A stretch of DNA of 6,672 bases, taken from contig RFQS01000123.1 of assembly GCA_009924885.1 (NCBI GenBank), forward strand, positions 1-6,672, written 5' to 3'. A program made the translations under genes and the position numbers. The DNA is from Pseudomonadota bacterium. GTDB taxonomy: Bacteria; Cyanobacteriota; Vampirovibrionia; LMEP-6097. Shown here one piece after another: positions 1 to 6,672 of this stretch. Each line of letters starts with the position of its first letter. The stretch's first letter is position 1. The notes beneath the pieces are model-generated. The model worked only from the letters and a program-made list of their open reading frames with translations, did not search any database and was not told the origin of the DNA.

Positions 1-29
1 TAACAGAAATTTAATATTTTAAAATGCCA

Positions 30-320
30 TCAACTGACCTTAAAGCCATTCATAGAAAGCTTTCTGGTGATTTCGATGGAAGGGTGCGGAATGTGAGCTA
101 GAACAACAAAGCCTAGTTTTTCACACTCCTTCCCACTAGGGTTCGGAGGTAGCATCACCCCCACTCCTCTATCATTTGGTTGATCTGTTCCTGAGGTACC
201 GCACTTAGCAGTATATTGCTTGCCATCTGGTAAATCTGGTAATTTAATCCTTGCTGTTGTATTCCCGCCTAAAATTGGTGTCGCATTGAATGTAGTCATA
301 TATAAAAAAAGTATAATCAA
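30..320 (-). CDS. small hypothetical protein, probably secreted; start uncertain
   Basis: I do not recognise this protein. From the TTG at 320 it has 96 residues. From the ATG at 299 it has 89 and loses most of a hydrophobic N terminus. The N terminus (IILFLYMTTFNA) looks like the core of a Sec signal peptide, although Phe at -3 of a cut after FNA is not ideal. The remaining roughly 80 residues are polar and rich in Pro and Gly. They include two cysteines (in YTAKC and GKEC) that could form a disulfide outside the cytoplasm. It follows dnaE by 14 bp on the same strand, so co-transcription is likely. No Shine-Dalgarno precedes either start. The frame stays open upstream to a TAA at 354-356, and an ATA that overlaps the dnaE stop would give a 101-residue form with a better signal peptide. 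It could be a real small secreted protein, a gene that has lost its start, or a chance ORF. Its varied, protein-like composition favours a real gene or a recent remnant. Confidence 0.45.
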   Translation of the reverse strand: MIILFLYMTTFNATPILGGNTTARIKLPDLPDGKQYTAKCGTSGTDQPNDRGVGVMLPPNPSGKECEKLGFVVLAHIPHPSIEITRKLSMNGFKVS

Positions 321-334
321 GAATATTTTTGATA

Positions 335-3300
335 TTAAACTAAATTCAAAACTTTAAAATCACTGATAAATTTAGAAATATTCTCCTTTATTCCATCGTT
401 ATTTGTGATTTTATAAGCAGCCCCTAAAGACATTTTCCTGGAGCTATTTCCTGATTTTAAATTCAGAATAACTAAATTTTCACCACGATTAGGCTCTGTA
501 ACTAGAACTGATTTTAGCGACTGAAAAAAAGTGAAGTAGTCTTTAATTCCATCTAAATCTATATCAAACTCTACTATAGCCTTATCGTCTAAATCTTCAA
601 GGCTATCAATCATAATACTAGCGTTACCTTCAGAGGCTTTAGAAAGGGTACCTGTAACTAAAAGTCGTTTACCTTTAATTAAAAGATGTTCTACTGGCCC
701 TAATTTAGAACTAAATATTACTCCTTCGATTCTGTCATCTAAATCCTCTAACTGAGCGATGCAGATTATTTTCTTAGATTTAGTAATTTTCTTAACGAAA
801 TCTATCAGCAGCACTGGGACTTTGACTTTAGCCTTATCTTTTAAATCCTTTACTGAAGAGAGCGTGTGATTAGTAATCATCTTACATAAAGACTGTATAG
901 CCTGCATCGGATGATTATTAACAAAAAGTCCTAGCAGCTCATATTCCATCGCCTGTAAATCACGCTCAGGATACTCATCTTGCTCACCATTTATATAACT
1001 AGGTGCTAGATTAATTTCTACCTTACTGTTACTAAAAAGACTGAGCTGCCCTGAATTCTGCTTAGATTGGGCTTTTTTAGCATTATCAATAAAGGATTCA
1101 ACATTCTCTATCATTGCCTTGCGGCCTGCTTTTAATGAATCTAAAGCCCCACAGCGAATCAGCGATTCTATAGTCTTCTTATTAACCGACTTATGGTTTA
1201 TACGTTTAGTAAAATCATAGAAATCTTTAAAAGAGCCATTTTCATTACGCTCTCTAATTAAATCCTCAGCAGGCACAGTACCCACTCCCTTAACAGCTTT
1301 CAGCCCAAAGACTATAGATCTATTTTCTAAATCTGCCTTAAAATCTAAGCTTGATTTATTAATATCTGGGGCTTCTATTTTAATATCTAATCGCTGAGCC
1401 TCTTTTATATAAAATTTAATTTTATCGGTATCACCATCACACGAAATAAATAGAGCTGTTAAATACTCAATCGGATAATGCGTTTTAAGGTATGCCGTCT
1501 GGTAAGTAATAAAACCATAGGCTGTCGAGTGGGATTTATTAAAGCAGTACTCAGCGAAGGCTAACATCTGCTCGAATAGCTTATCGGCAAGCTCCTGCGT
1601 AATCGGCTCAGGATGTTCATTCTGTAAACAGCCCTGCACAAAACGATCTTTATAGGGAAGTAAAACCTCTGGCTTCTTCTTACCCATCGCTCTTCTTAAA
1701 AGATCTGCTTCTCCAAGCGAAAAGCCACCAAGCACCTGCGTGATCTGCATGATCTGCTCTTGATAAACGATAGTAGCGTAAGTGTTTCTGAGTAAAGGTT
1801 CTAGTAATGGATGATCATATTTAATCTCTTGCTTACCAGATTTACGATTAATAAAATCATCTATCATCCCCGTATCTAAAGGGCCTGGACGATAAAGAGC
1901 GATAAGTGCAGAAATATCTTCTATATTACGCGGTGCTAAATCTCTAGCTACCTGCTTCATTCCAGCAGAAGTCTCTAGCTGAAATATACCTGAAAGATGC
2001 CCCGAACAGATAGTATCAAAAGTCGCTTCATCATCCATGCTGACTTTATCTATATCGATTAAAGGCTGATCTGGATTGGTTTCCTGAATGATCTCAAGAG
2101 CCTTATTAATCATAGTGAGGTTTCTTAAGCCCAGAAAGTCCATCTTCAGCAGACCCATATTAGCGGCTTCTTCCATCGCGAACTGCGTAATAATACTGCC
2201 GTCATTAGATCTAGCAGTAGGAATGACTTCTGTAATAGGTTTATTTGCGATAATAACCCCAGCAGCATGAACGCCATAGGTTTTATTTAGACCTTCATTC
2301 TTTAAAGCTAGTTCTATAACCTGCTTAGATTCAGGATCTGAATCATAATATTTTTTAAAATCCGCATGGTTACCGAGCATCCACTCTATAGTTCTAGGCT
2401 TACCTCTAACTACGGGGATCATCTTCGCTAAATCCTCAGCTTTAGCATAAGGATATTCTAAAACCCTCGCCATATCTTTAATTACCGAGCGGGAGGTTAA
2501 ACGGTTAAAGGTAATAATCTGGCAAACACAGTCCTCACCATATTTTTCACGCACATAGCTGATAACTTCTTCACGCCTATCTATACAGAAGTCCGTATCA
2601 ATATCGGGCATAGACTTTCTTTCAGGGTTTAAAAATCTCTCAAAAAGTAAACCATACTTCAGTGGATCTATATTAGTGATTCCCAAAGCATAAGCCACTA
2701 GAGAACCCGCAGCGGAACCACGTCCAGGGCCTACCGGAATTTTCCTTTCTCTTGCCCAGCGAATAAAGTCCCAGACTACTATAAAATATGAAGCGAAACC
2801 CGAATCTGCCATGACTTGCAGCTCTAAATCTAATCTGGAACTAACTTCTTCACTAATTTCACCAAAACGCTCTAAGGCGCCAGCGTAAGAAATTTCTTTT
2901 AAATAAGTTTCAAAGCTATGCCCTGAAGGGAGTTCAGGGTCTGGCAAATGCATACCAGGCTGAGCAAAAGACTCATAATCAGAGACTTTTTCGTAAATCT
3001 CCATAGTATTGTCATAGACTACTTCTGTAATTACATCTTCAGGCAGATGATCTCTAAATAAAGAGAACATCTCTTCTCCAGTCTTTAAATATTCATGACT
3101 AGAAAAACGCATACGCGGAAAATCAGAAACGAATTTTTGCATCTGCAAACAGAGCAAAGCATCATGCGCGCGAGCATCTTCTTTATTCGTATAATGGCTG
3201 TCATTAGTAGCGACTATCTTCACTCCTATATCCTGAGCGAGTTCTATCATTAAAGGATTTACTTTTCTATCCTCGGGATAAAGGTGATCTTGAATCTCTA

Positions 3301-3820
3301 AGTAAAAATCATCTTTAAAAATAGCTTTATACTCTAAAGCCGCTACCTTAGCAGCTTCATAATTACCAGCAAGTAAATTATTATTAACTTCCCCACCTAG
3401 ACAGGCTGATAGAGCGATAATTCCCTCTGCATGCTCCTCTAAATAAGCTTTAGAAATACGTGGCTTATAATAAAAACCATTAATACAGCCTTCTGAGCAG
3501 ATCTTAATTAGATTTTTATAGCCTAAATCATTCTTCGCAAGCAAAACCAAATGAAAAAGTTTAGTCCGCTTCCCTTTTTCACGGTGATCGCCATTAACGA
3601 TATAAACTTCACAGCCAATAATCGGCTTAATACCCTGCTTCTTCGCCTCATGGTAGAAGGTATAAACCCCAAACATAGTTCCATGGTCGGTTATAGCTAA
3701 AGCTGGCATATTATGCTCTTTAGCCTTCTTACAGAGATGTGAAATCTTACTAGCCCCGTCTAGGAGTGAAAATTCAGTATGTAGGTGCAGTGGCACGTGG
3801 AATTTTTCGGTGCTAGGCAT
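335..3820 (-). CDS. dnaE: DNA polymerase III subunit alpha (DnaE)
   Basis: This is the replicative polymerase: a C-family enzyme that extends DNA in the cytoplasmic holoenzyme with the beta clamp and tau. An N-terminal PHP domain spans about residues 8-270. Its likely metal ligands are all present: H12 and H14 (HLHTE), D45-H46 (TDHG), E71, H90, C140, and D207 and H209 (NDSHY). The palm has GPGRGSAAGS (364-373), PDIDTDF (405-411, catalytic D406 and D408) and KMDFLGLR (559-566, third aspartate D561). Fingers motifs include ALYRPGPLD, VYQEQIMQI and SLGEADLLRRAMGKKK. A helix-hairpin-helix lies near 838-850, the clamp-binding motif QLSLF is at 925-929, an OB fold is at about 998-1078, and a C-terminal tau-binding region follows. 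At 1161 residues it is full length, with no frameshift or intein. The ATG at 3820 places the PHP motif 12 residues in, as is usual, and the next Met (residue 38) falls inside the PHP domain. The 20 bases upstream show no clear Shine-Dalgarno. Confidence 0.98.
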   Translation of the reverse strand: MPSTEKFHVPLHLHTEFSLLDGASKISHLCKKAKEHNMPALAITDHGTMFGVYTFYHEAKKQGIKPIIGCEVYIVNGDHREKGKRTKLFHLVLLAKNDLGYKNLIKICSEGCINGFYYKPRISKAYLEEHAEGIIALSACLGGEVNNNLLAGNYEAAKVAALEYKAIFKDDFYLEIQDHLYPEDRKVNPLMIELAQDIGVKIVATNDSHYTNKEDARAHDALLCLQMQKFVSDFPRMRFSSHEYLKTGEEMFSLFRDHLPEDVITEVVYDNTMEIYEKVSDYESFAQPGMHLPDPELPSGHSFETYLKEISYAGALERFGEISEEVSSRLDLELQVMADSGFASYFIVVWDFIRWARERKIPVGPGRGSAAGSLVAYALGITNIDPLKYGLLFERFLNPERKSMPDIDTDFCIDRREEVISYVREKYGEDCVCQIITFNRLTSRSVIKDMARVLEYPYAKAEDLAKMIPVVRGKPRTIEWMLGNHADFKKYYDSDPESKQVIELALKNEGLNKTYGVHAAGVIIANKPITEVIPTARSNDGSIITQFAMEEAANMGLLKMDFLGLRNLTMINKALEIIQETNPDQPLIDIDKVSMDDEATFDTICSGHLSGIFQLETSAGMKQVARDLAPRNIEDISALIALYRPGPLDTGMIDDFINRKSGKQEIKYDHPLLEPLLRNTYATIVYQEQIMQITQVLGGFSLGEADLLRRAMGKKKPEVLLPYKDRFVQGCLQNEHPEPITQELADKLFEQMLAFAEYCFNKSHSTAYGFITYQTAYLKTHYPIEYLTALFISCDGDTDKIKFYIKEAQRLDIKIEAPDINKSSLDFKADLENRSIVFGLKAVKGVGTVPAEDLIRERNENGSFKDFYDFTKRINHKSVNKKTIESLIRCGALDSLKAGRKAMIENVESFIDNAKKAQSKQNSGQLSLFSNSKVEINLAPSYINGEQDEYPERDLQAMEYELLGLFVNNHPMQAIQSLCKMITNHTLSSVKDLKDKAKVKVPVLLIDFVKKITKSKKIICIAQLEDLDDRIEGVIFSSKLGPVEHLLIKGKRLLVTGTLSKASEGNASIMIDSLEDLDDKAIVEFDIDLDGIKDYFTFFQSLKSVLVTEPNRGENLVILNLKSGNSSRKMSLGAAYKITNNDGIKENISKFISDFKVLNLV

Positions 3821-3837
3821 GGGTAAGGGACACTCTG

Positions 3838-3860
3838 GTGGTTTTAAGCTGTGGTTTTAA
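3838..3860. repeat. short direct repeat upstream of dnaE
   Basis: GTGGTTTTAA occurs at 3838-3847 and again at 3851-3860, a 13-bp period. The shorter word GTGGTTT recurs at 3899-3905. All copies lie in the 110-bp gap between the unknown 865-residue gene and dnaE, and on the dnaE coding strand they read AAACCAC. They could be binding half-sites in the dnaE leader, or they could be chance in a low-complexity T/G stretch. No function is shown. Confidence 0.4.
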
Positions 3861-3877
3861 ATGAGTGGGTGTTTATG

Positions 3878-3883
3878 ATTTTA
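3878..3883 (-). promoter_or_regulatory. dnaE: weak candidate -10 element for dnaE
   Basis: On the minus strand TAAAAT matches TATAAT at five of six bases and lies about 58 bp upstream of the dnaE ATG. The hexamer 17 bp further upstream (TAAACC) is a poor -35. I see no terminator in the gap, so dnaE may instead be read through from the upstream gene. This is a weak candidate only. Confidence 0.18.
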
Positions 3884-3930
3884 GCTTATTCTGGGATTGT
3901 GGTTTATTGATAAAATTTATGAGCAAAAAT

Positions 3931-6528
3931 CTAGGAATTAGTGGGATTTTCAAAAAAATTAATTTGATTAATTGTTTTGTTTAATTTAGTTCTCATCATA
4001 CCTTCCAAGACCGAATTATTTTTAAATCGTTCAATATCTGCCTCATATTTAGCTTTATTGGTATTTAAATATTCAAGGAAGGCAGTTTTAATTAGCCGAA
4101 AATCATCTGTCTTAAAATGTATAGGATCAATACCTCTAAGCCTTGCAACTAAATCTGACGAGTATCTTTCTTTATTATTGGTCTCTAGAATAAATCGAGA
4201 TGGAAATTCTGTTAGTAGGTACTGCGGAGCTAATATAGCTAATTTTTTAATAGTTTCTCTGTTAATTGCTTGGGTACTAGTAGCAATAATTTTAAAATCA
4301 GAAATAACTTCTAATAGACGATCATCTGAATTAAATGAAGCTTGATTCGTAGATGAAGCTTCATTCGTAAAAGCATTATTTAGAGGTGTTTTGGAAAGTG
4401 TAAATGGTTCAAGTTTACCCTGAAGTATCTGCTTTAATTTGAATGGAACATTCTTGTTAGTACTAGCTTGTAAAAATAGTTTAGCACAGTATTCATTCCC
4501 TCTTTCTTGTAGAGGAAGTAATGCTGCTAATTTTTCTTTATATTCATTTGTAATCCTATCTGATGTAAAGAACTCATAAAGATTTTTATCTATTTGAGTT
4601 CCTTTTTTCTTTAAAGACTTTCCAATAGCATCTACTAAATCTGCTGCATACCCTTCTTCTTCATAGCGATTGGCAATATAATAAATTTGTCCTAAATGAG
4701 ATATATCAAAATCCAATCTTTCTCCAAAAGTTTTAATATAGCCTTTAACACAATCTCTCAGGCAAAGCTCATGAAGGTCATTGTTAAAACGATTTAGATC
4801 TTCATTTGAAACAACTTCATTTAATTTATTAACTATTGGGTGAGATTCTTTCCATAATGCTGATAAAAAGAATAATTTTTTTCTATCGCTATCTAAGTTT
4901 TGATAAGTAGTTCTAAATCCTTCTACATCATCGGCTCCTAGAACTTTAACAGTTTTCTCAGCTAATTCCGAATAATTCTCCAAATCATTCTCACTAAAAA
5001 AGCTCATAGCTTTAGTTCCTTCCTTAATATTCAAAGGGACAAAACTATTTATCCAAAATTCTCTGGCTTTATTATATTCTGAGTAAGAATCATCTAAAAC
5101 TAGAGCTCTAACAAATTCTGCTTTTATATATTGAAATTGTTTATAGTCCTCTTCATCTAATATCTCTTTTAAAGGAATTCTTGCGACACTGATTCCAAAA
5201 TTTTCTTTTAGAGAATAATAATAAGCCGCATCTGTTTCATGTCTGCAACGAAGTTCAGAATGTAAATCTAAAAAAGTAGATCTAGAAAGAAAAGAGTTTA
5301 TATCTCCTGATACAACAGCTGCTGCAAGTTCTCTCGGTTCAGGTAGGTTGGTTAATATTTCTGAATTAATTGCCTTGGGATTACTATTAAGTCTGTCAAT
5401 TTGAAAGATTGCTTGAGCATTAAATACTTCCACTAGAGCTTCTTTTAGAATTTTCTCAAAGTCACTTTCTGACTTATTCGGCATTGCCTCAGGGTATAAT
5501 TCATCAGAAGAGTATAATTCAAGTGCATTTCCAAGTATCTGTAAAGCTTCTGGTGTGCTAAGGATTTTCTCCATAATTGCTTGTAATAATGGATTTCTCT
5601 TACTTAAATCTAAACTTTGATTGATTAATTTAACTTGTAAAAGATTAAAAGGTCTTAAAGGATCGTCCTCAAAATTGCCCTGATATGTTTTAATATTGCA
5701 GGAAAGTAGTCTAGAAGCGTATTGAATACGACTGTTGCTTTCTTGTTGTTTATCTCCTATTTTGCCACTATTAGCTTCTTGCTGGGTTTCTAGGCAAGCG
5801 CTGGTTAAGGCTTTGTTGTATTCCATAAATGATGCTTGTAATTTATCTAAATCTTGGGGTTTGCTTGTATAATCGATAAAATAAACTGAGTTCTGAGTTA
5901 AAACTAATGATAAAGCTACTCCACCTACTCTTAGATCCGTATTGGAAGGCTCACTTCCATCTGGATGATTATGCCCCATTATATAATTTTCAGATTTTTG
6001 AGCATTAAATGGTGAATAATCGTTAGATACAAAGGCATTAACTTTTCTTTTGACTGTATTTTCCCAATAATCTTGAACTTGATTTGTATTTAATGTATAA
6101 AGAGTACTGAGATCTCCATCACTACCAATATTAAAAAAAACAGAATTTCTATCTCCTGTAAGTGTTTTTGGTTGAGAAGTTGTTGATTGAACATTTGATT
6201 GAGAAGTTGTTGATTGAACAACTAAATACTCCTTAATTTGATCGGAGTTAATGCCATTAGCCATAAGACTTATGATTGGGATTTCATTCTTGATAACCTT
6301 TTGAATCATTATCTTGGTTAATTCTCTGAGCCTTTCCTGTTTATTCTGATTAATTGATTCTCTTAATAAAGCTTGTCCCCAATAAATTTTACCTGCTTTA
6401 ACTCCATGAGAATCTCCTGCTCCATATCGAGGAACAAATTTTTCTTCAGGAGGTATAGATTGTTCTGCAGAATTGTTTACTAATAAGTAAATTGGTCCAG
6501 ATTTTGGTACAGAAACATAAAAATTCAT
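3931..6528 (-). CDS. unknown 865-residue protein with RadC/JAB-like segment near the N terminus
   Basis: I do not recognise the whole protein. Residues about 122-224 resemble a JAB/MPN (RadC-like) fold: a strand pair (SVFFNIG, LSTLYTLN), a helix (QVQDYWENTVKRKVNAF), then a strand leading into HNHPDGSEPSNTD (H186, H188, S195, D198), a helix and a strand (SVYFIDY). The H-x-H-P...S-x-x-D pattern matches the JAMM metal site with one residue fewer in the spacer than RadC. The expected upstream Glu is not evident. The remaining roughly 640 residues are polar and helix-rich with no motif I know. There is no signal peptide or clear membrane segment. Two tandem duplications sit at residues 104-121 and 721-732. 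I chose the ATG at 6528 because GGCGGTG, one base off GGAGGTG, lies six bases before it. A TTG at 6546 would add six residues but lies upstream of that site. The gene ends 110 bp before dnaE on the same strand. A peptidase or deubiquitinase-like role is possible but unproven. Confidence 0.85.
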   Translation of the reverse strand: MNFYVSVPKSGPIYLLVNNSAEQSIPPEEKFVPRYGAGDSHGVKAGKIYWGQALLRESINQNKQERLRELTKIMIQKVIKNEIPIISLMANGINSDQIKEYLVVQSTTSQSNVQSTTSQPKTLTGDRNSVFFNIGSDGDLSTLYTLNTNQVQDYWENTVKRKVNAFVSNDYSPFNAQKSENYIMGHNHPDGSEPSNTDLRVGGVALSLVLTQNSVYFIDYTSKPQDLDKLQASFMEYNKALTSACLETQQEANSGKIGDKQQESNSRIQYASRLLSCNIKTYQGNFEDDPLRPFNLLQVKLINQSLDLSKRNPLLQAIMEKILSTPEALQILGNALELYSSDELYPEAMPNKSESDFEKILKEALVEVFNAQAIFQIDRLNSNPKAINSEILTNLPEPRELAAAVVSGDINSFLSRSTFLDLHSELRCRHETDAAYYYSLKENFGISVARIPLKEILDEEDYKQFQYIKAEFVRALVLDDSYSEYNKAREFWINSFVPLNIKEGTKAMSFFSENDLENYSELAEKTVKVLGADDVEGFRTTYQNLDSDRKKLFFLSALWKESHPIVNKLNEVVSNEDLNRFNNDLHELCLRDCVKGYIKTFGERLDFDISHLGQIYYIANRYEEEGYAADLVDAIGKSLKKKGTQIDKNLYEFFTSDRITNEYKEKLAALLPLQERGNEYCAKLFLQASTNKNVPFKLKQILQGKLEPFTLSKTPLNNAFTNEASSTNQASFNSDDRLLEVISDFKIIATSTQAINRETIKKLAILAPQYLLTEFPSRFILETNNKERYSSDLVARLRGIDPIHFKTDDFRLIKTAFLEYLNTNKAKYEADIERFKNNSVLEGMMRTKLNKTINQINFFENPTNS
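4335..4369. repeat. 18-bp imperfect tandem duplication inside the unknown gene
   Basis: A 17-base word occurs at 4335-4351 and 4353-4369 with one mismatch, giving an 18-bp period that keeps frame. It encodes TNEASS followed by TNQASF (residues 721-732). The segment is Ser/Thr/Asn-rich and probably a flexible linker between helical regions. It looks like a small slippage or unequal-exchange duplication. Confidence 0.7.
5863..6159 (-). other. RadC/JAB-like (JAMM) domain region within the unknown protein
   Basis: This marks the part of the 865-residue gene whose predicted strand-helix-strand order follows RadC and other JAB proteins. The metal-site motif is at 5935-5973: His-Asn-His-Pro, then Ser-x-x-Asp. 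In RadC the corresponding motif is HNHPSG...PSxxD, so the PS-x-x-D ending is shared. In a canonical JAMM enzyme a Glu on the first strand activates water. Here the matching stretch reads GDRNSVFF, with no Glu, so activity is uncertain. The assignment rests on motif and fold order read by eye. Confidence 0.5.
6172..6220. repeat. 27-bp tandem duplication inside the unknown gene
   Basis: An identical 22-base word occurs at 6172-6193 and 6199-6220, a 27-bp (nine-codon) period. It encodes VQSTTSQSN followed by VQSTTSQPK (residues 104-121). This Ser/Thr/Gln-rich stretch separates the N-terminal roughly 100 residues from the JAB-like segment and reads as a linker. Exact identity at the DNA level suggests a recent duplication. 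Confidence 0.85.
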
Positions 6529-6534
6529 ACGATA

Positions 6535-6541
6535 CACCGCC
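6535..6541 (-). promoter_or_regulatory. ribosome binding site that decides the start of the unknown gene
   Basis: On the minus strand GGCGGTG differs from GGAGGTG at one base and is six bases upstream of the ATG at 6528. It lies downstream of the alternative TTG at 6546, so it argues for the ATG start. It is the clearest Shine-Dalgarno-like site for any minus-strand gene here. Confidence 0.5.
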
Positions 6542-6568
6542 GACAATTAAGATAATCTACAATATAAA
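6540..6568 (+). promoter_or_regulatory. candidate promoter for the divergent plus-strand gene
   Basis: CCGACA (6540-6545, four of six to TTGACA) and TATAAA (6563-6568, five of six to TATAAT) are separated by 17 bp. Transcription would start near 6575, giving a leader of roughly 78 bases before the TTG at 6653. It overlaps the minus-strand candidate promoter. It is consensus matching by eye in AT-rich DNA, so weak. Confidence 0.25.
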
Positions 6569-6582
6569 GCGCATATCAGCAA
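6554..6582 (-). promoter_or_regulatory. candidate promoter for the minus-strand genes
   Basis: On the minus strand TTGCTG (6582-6577, three of six to TTGACA) and TAGATT (6559-6554, four of six to TATAAT) are 17 bp apart. Transcription would start near 6547, leaving about 20 bases ahead of the ATG at 6528, enough to include the GGCGGTG site. Both boxes are weak matches. Confidence 0.22.
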
Positions 6583-6652
6583 AAATTCCTAAAGAAAATC
6601 TAAAGGAAGGTAGTGGAGTATTAGCTAGGTTTAGGTATTAAGGAGTTAGAGA

Positions 6653-6672
6653 TTGGATCGTAGATATATTCT
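6653..6672 (+). CDS. possible start of a divergent gene, cut by the window edge
   Basis: AAGGAG at 6640-6645 is a good Shine-Dalgarno and is followed seven bases later by TTG (6653). The frame then reads M-D-R-R-Y-I and runs off the window. A TAG two codons before the TTG closes the frame upstream, so no other start is available in it. Only seven codons are visible, so neither product nor reality can be judged. It would be transcribed away from the unknown minus-strand gene. Confidence 0.28.

Noticed and set aside
1..29. Possible terminator after the small ORF
   Set aside because: Only the short AT palindrome ATTTTAAAAT is seen, with no GC-rich stem followed by a T-run. The window ends before anything firmer could appear.
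584..751. LEDLDD occurs twice in the C-terminal part of DnaE (residues 1024-1029 and 1074-1079)
   Set aside because: The DNA copies differ and the residues sit at different points in and after the OB fold. Acidic short words like this arise by chance, and there is no duplication around them.
2088..2270. Plus-strand 60-codon open frame
   Set aside because: It lies wholly antisense within the palm region of dnaE, where the minus-strand reading is strongly conserved, so it is a shadow frame.
3821..3930. Terminator or small RNA between the unknown gene and dnaE
   Set aside because: No stem-loop with a U-tract is visible on either strand, and no tRNA-like or CRISPR-like structure is present.
3977..4345. 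Plus-strand 122-codon open frame
   Set aside because: It is antisense to the 3' end of the 865-residue gene, with no ribosome site or recognisable product. The minus-strand frame is far longer and continuous.
6586..6608. Inverted repeat TTCCT/AGGAA with a 13-base loop upstream of the divergent gene
   Set aside because: A five-base stem with a long loop in AT-rich DNA is too weak to call a hairpin, terminator or operator.

Overview
The window is moderately AT-rich: lines I counted by eye run from about 27 to 38% GC. It carries three genes on the minus strand and probably the first codons of a divergent plus-strand gene at the right edge. The only gene with a firm identity is dnaE, the alpha (polymerase) subunit of the DNA polymerase III holoenzyme. 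It is complete at 1161 residues, with all catalytic and PHP metal-ligand motifs present. The standard genetic code fits: Trp is read from TGG, and TAG, TAA and TGA each end one gene.

Taxonomy is inferred from DnaE alone. It is not the alpha- or gammaproteobacterial form. It resembles the Thermus/cyanobacterial form. The segment AEY-CFNKSH is the sequence that flanks the cyanobacterial DnaE split intein, and a cyanobacterial-like stretch runs from IEDIS to FINRK. An AT-rich, possibly non-photosynthetic relative of Cyanobacteria (Melainabacteria/Vampirovibrionia or a neighbour) is my best guess. It is not proven.

Layout, read in the minus-strand direction (right to left): (1) 6547-6672 is an upstream region with weak overlapping divergent promoter candidates, and a possible plus-strand gene starts at 6653. 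(2) 6528-3931 encodes an 865-residue protein of unknown function. Near its N terminus is a RadC/JAB-like segment with an HxHP...SxxD motif. It also has two short in-frame tandem duplications. (3) A 110-bp gap holds repeated GTGGTTT words and no visible terminator. (4) dnaE lies at 3820-335. (5) A small ORF follows dnaE almost without a gap. It looks like a secreted protein whose best N terminus would start at an ATA codon overlapping the dnaE stop.

The three minus-strand genes could be co-transcribed, as they share a strand, are close together and show no terminator between them. Nothing in the sequence shows a functional link between the unknown proteins and replication. The points most worth a second look are the JAB-like protein beside dnaE, the uninterrupted intein site in DnaE, and the start of the small ORF.
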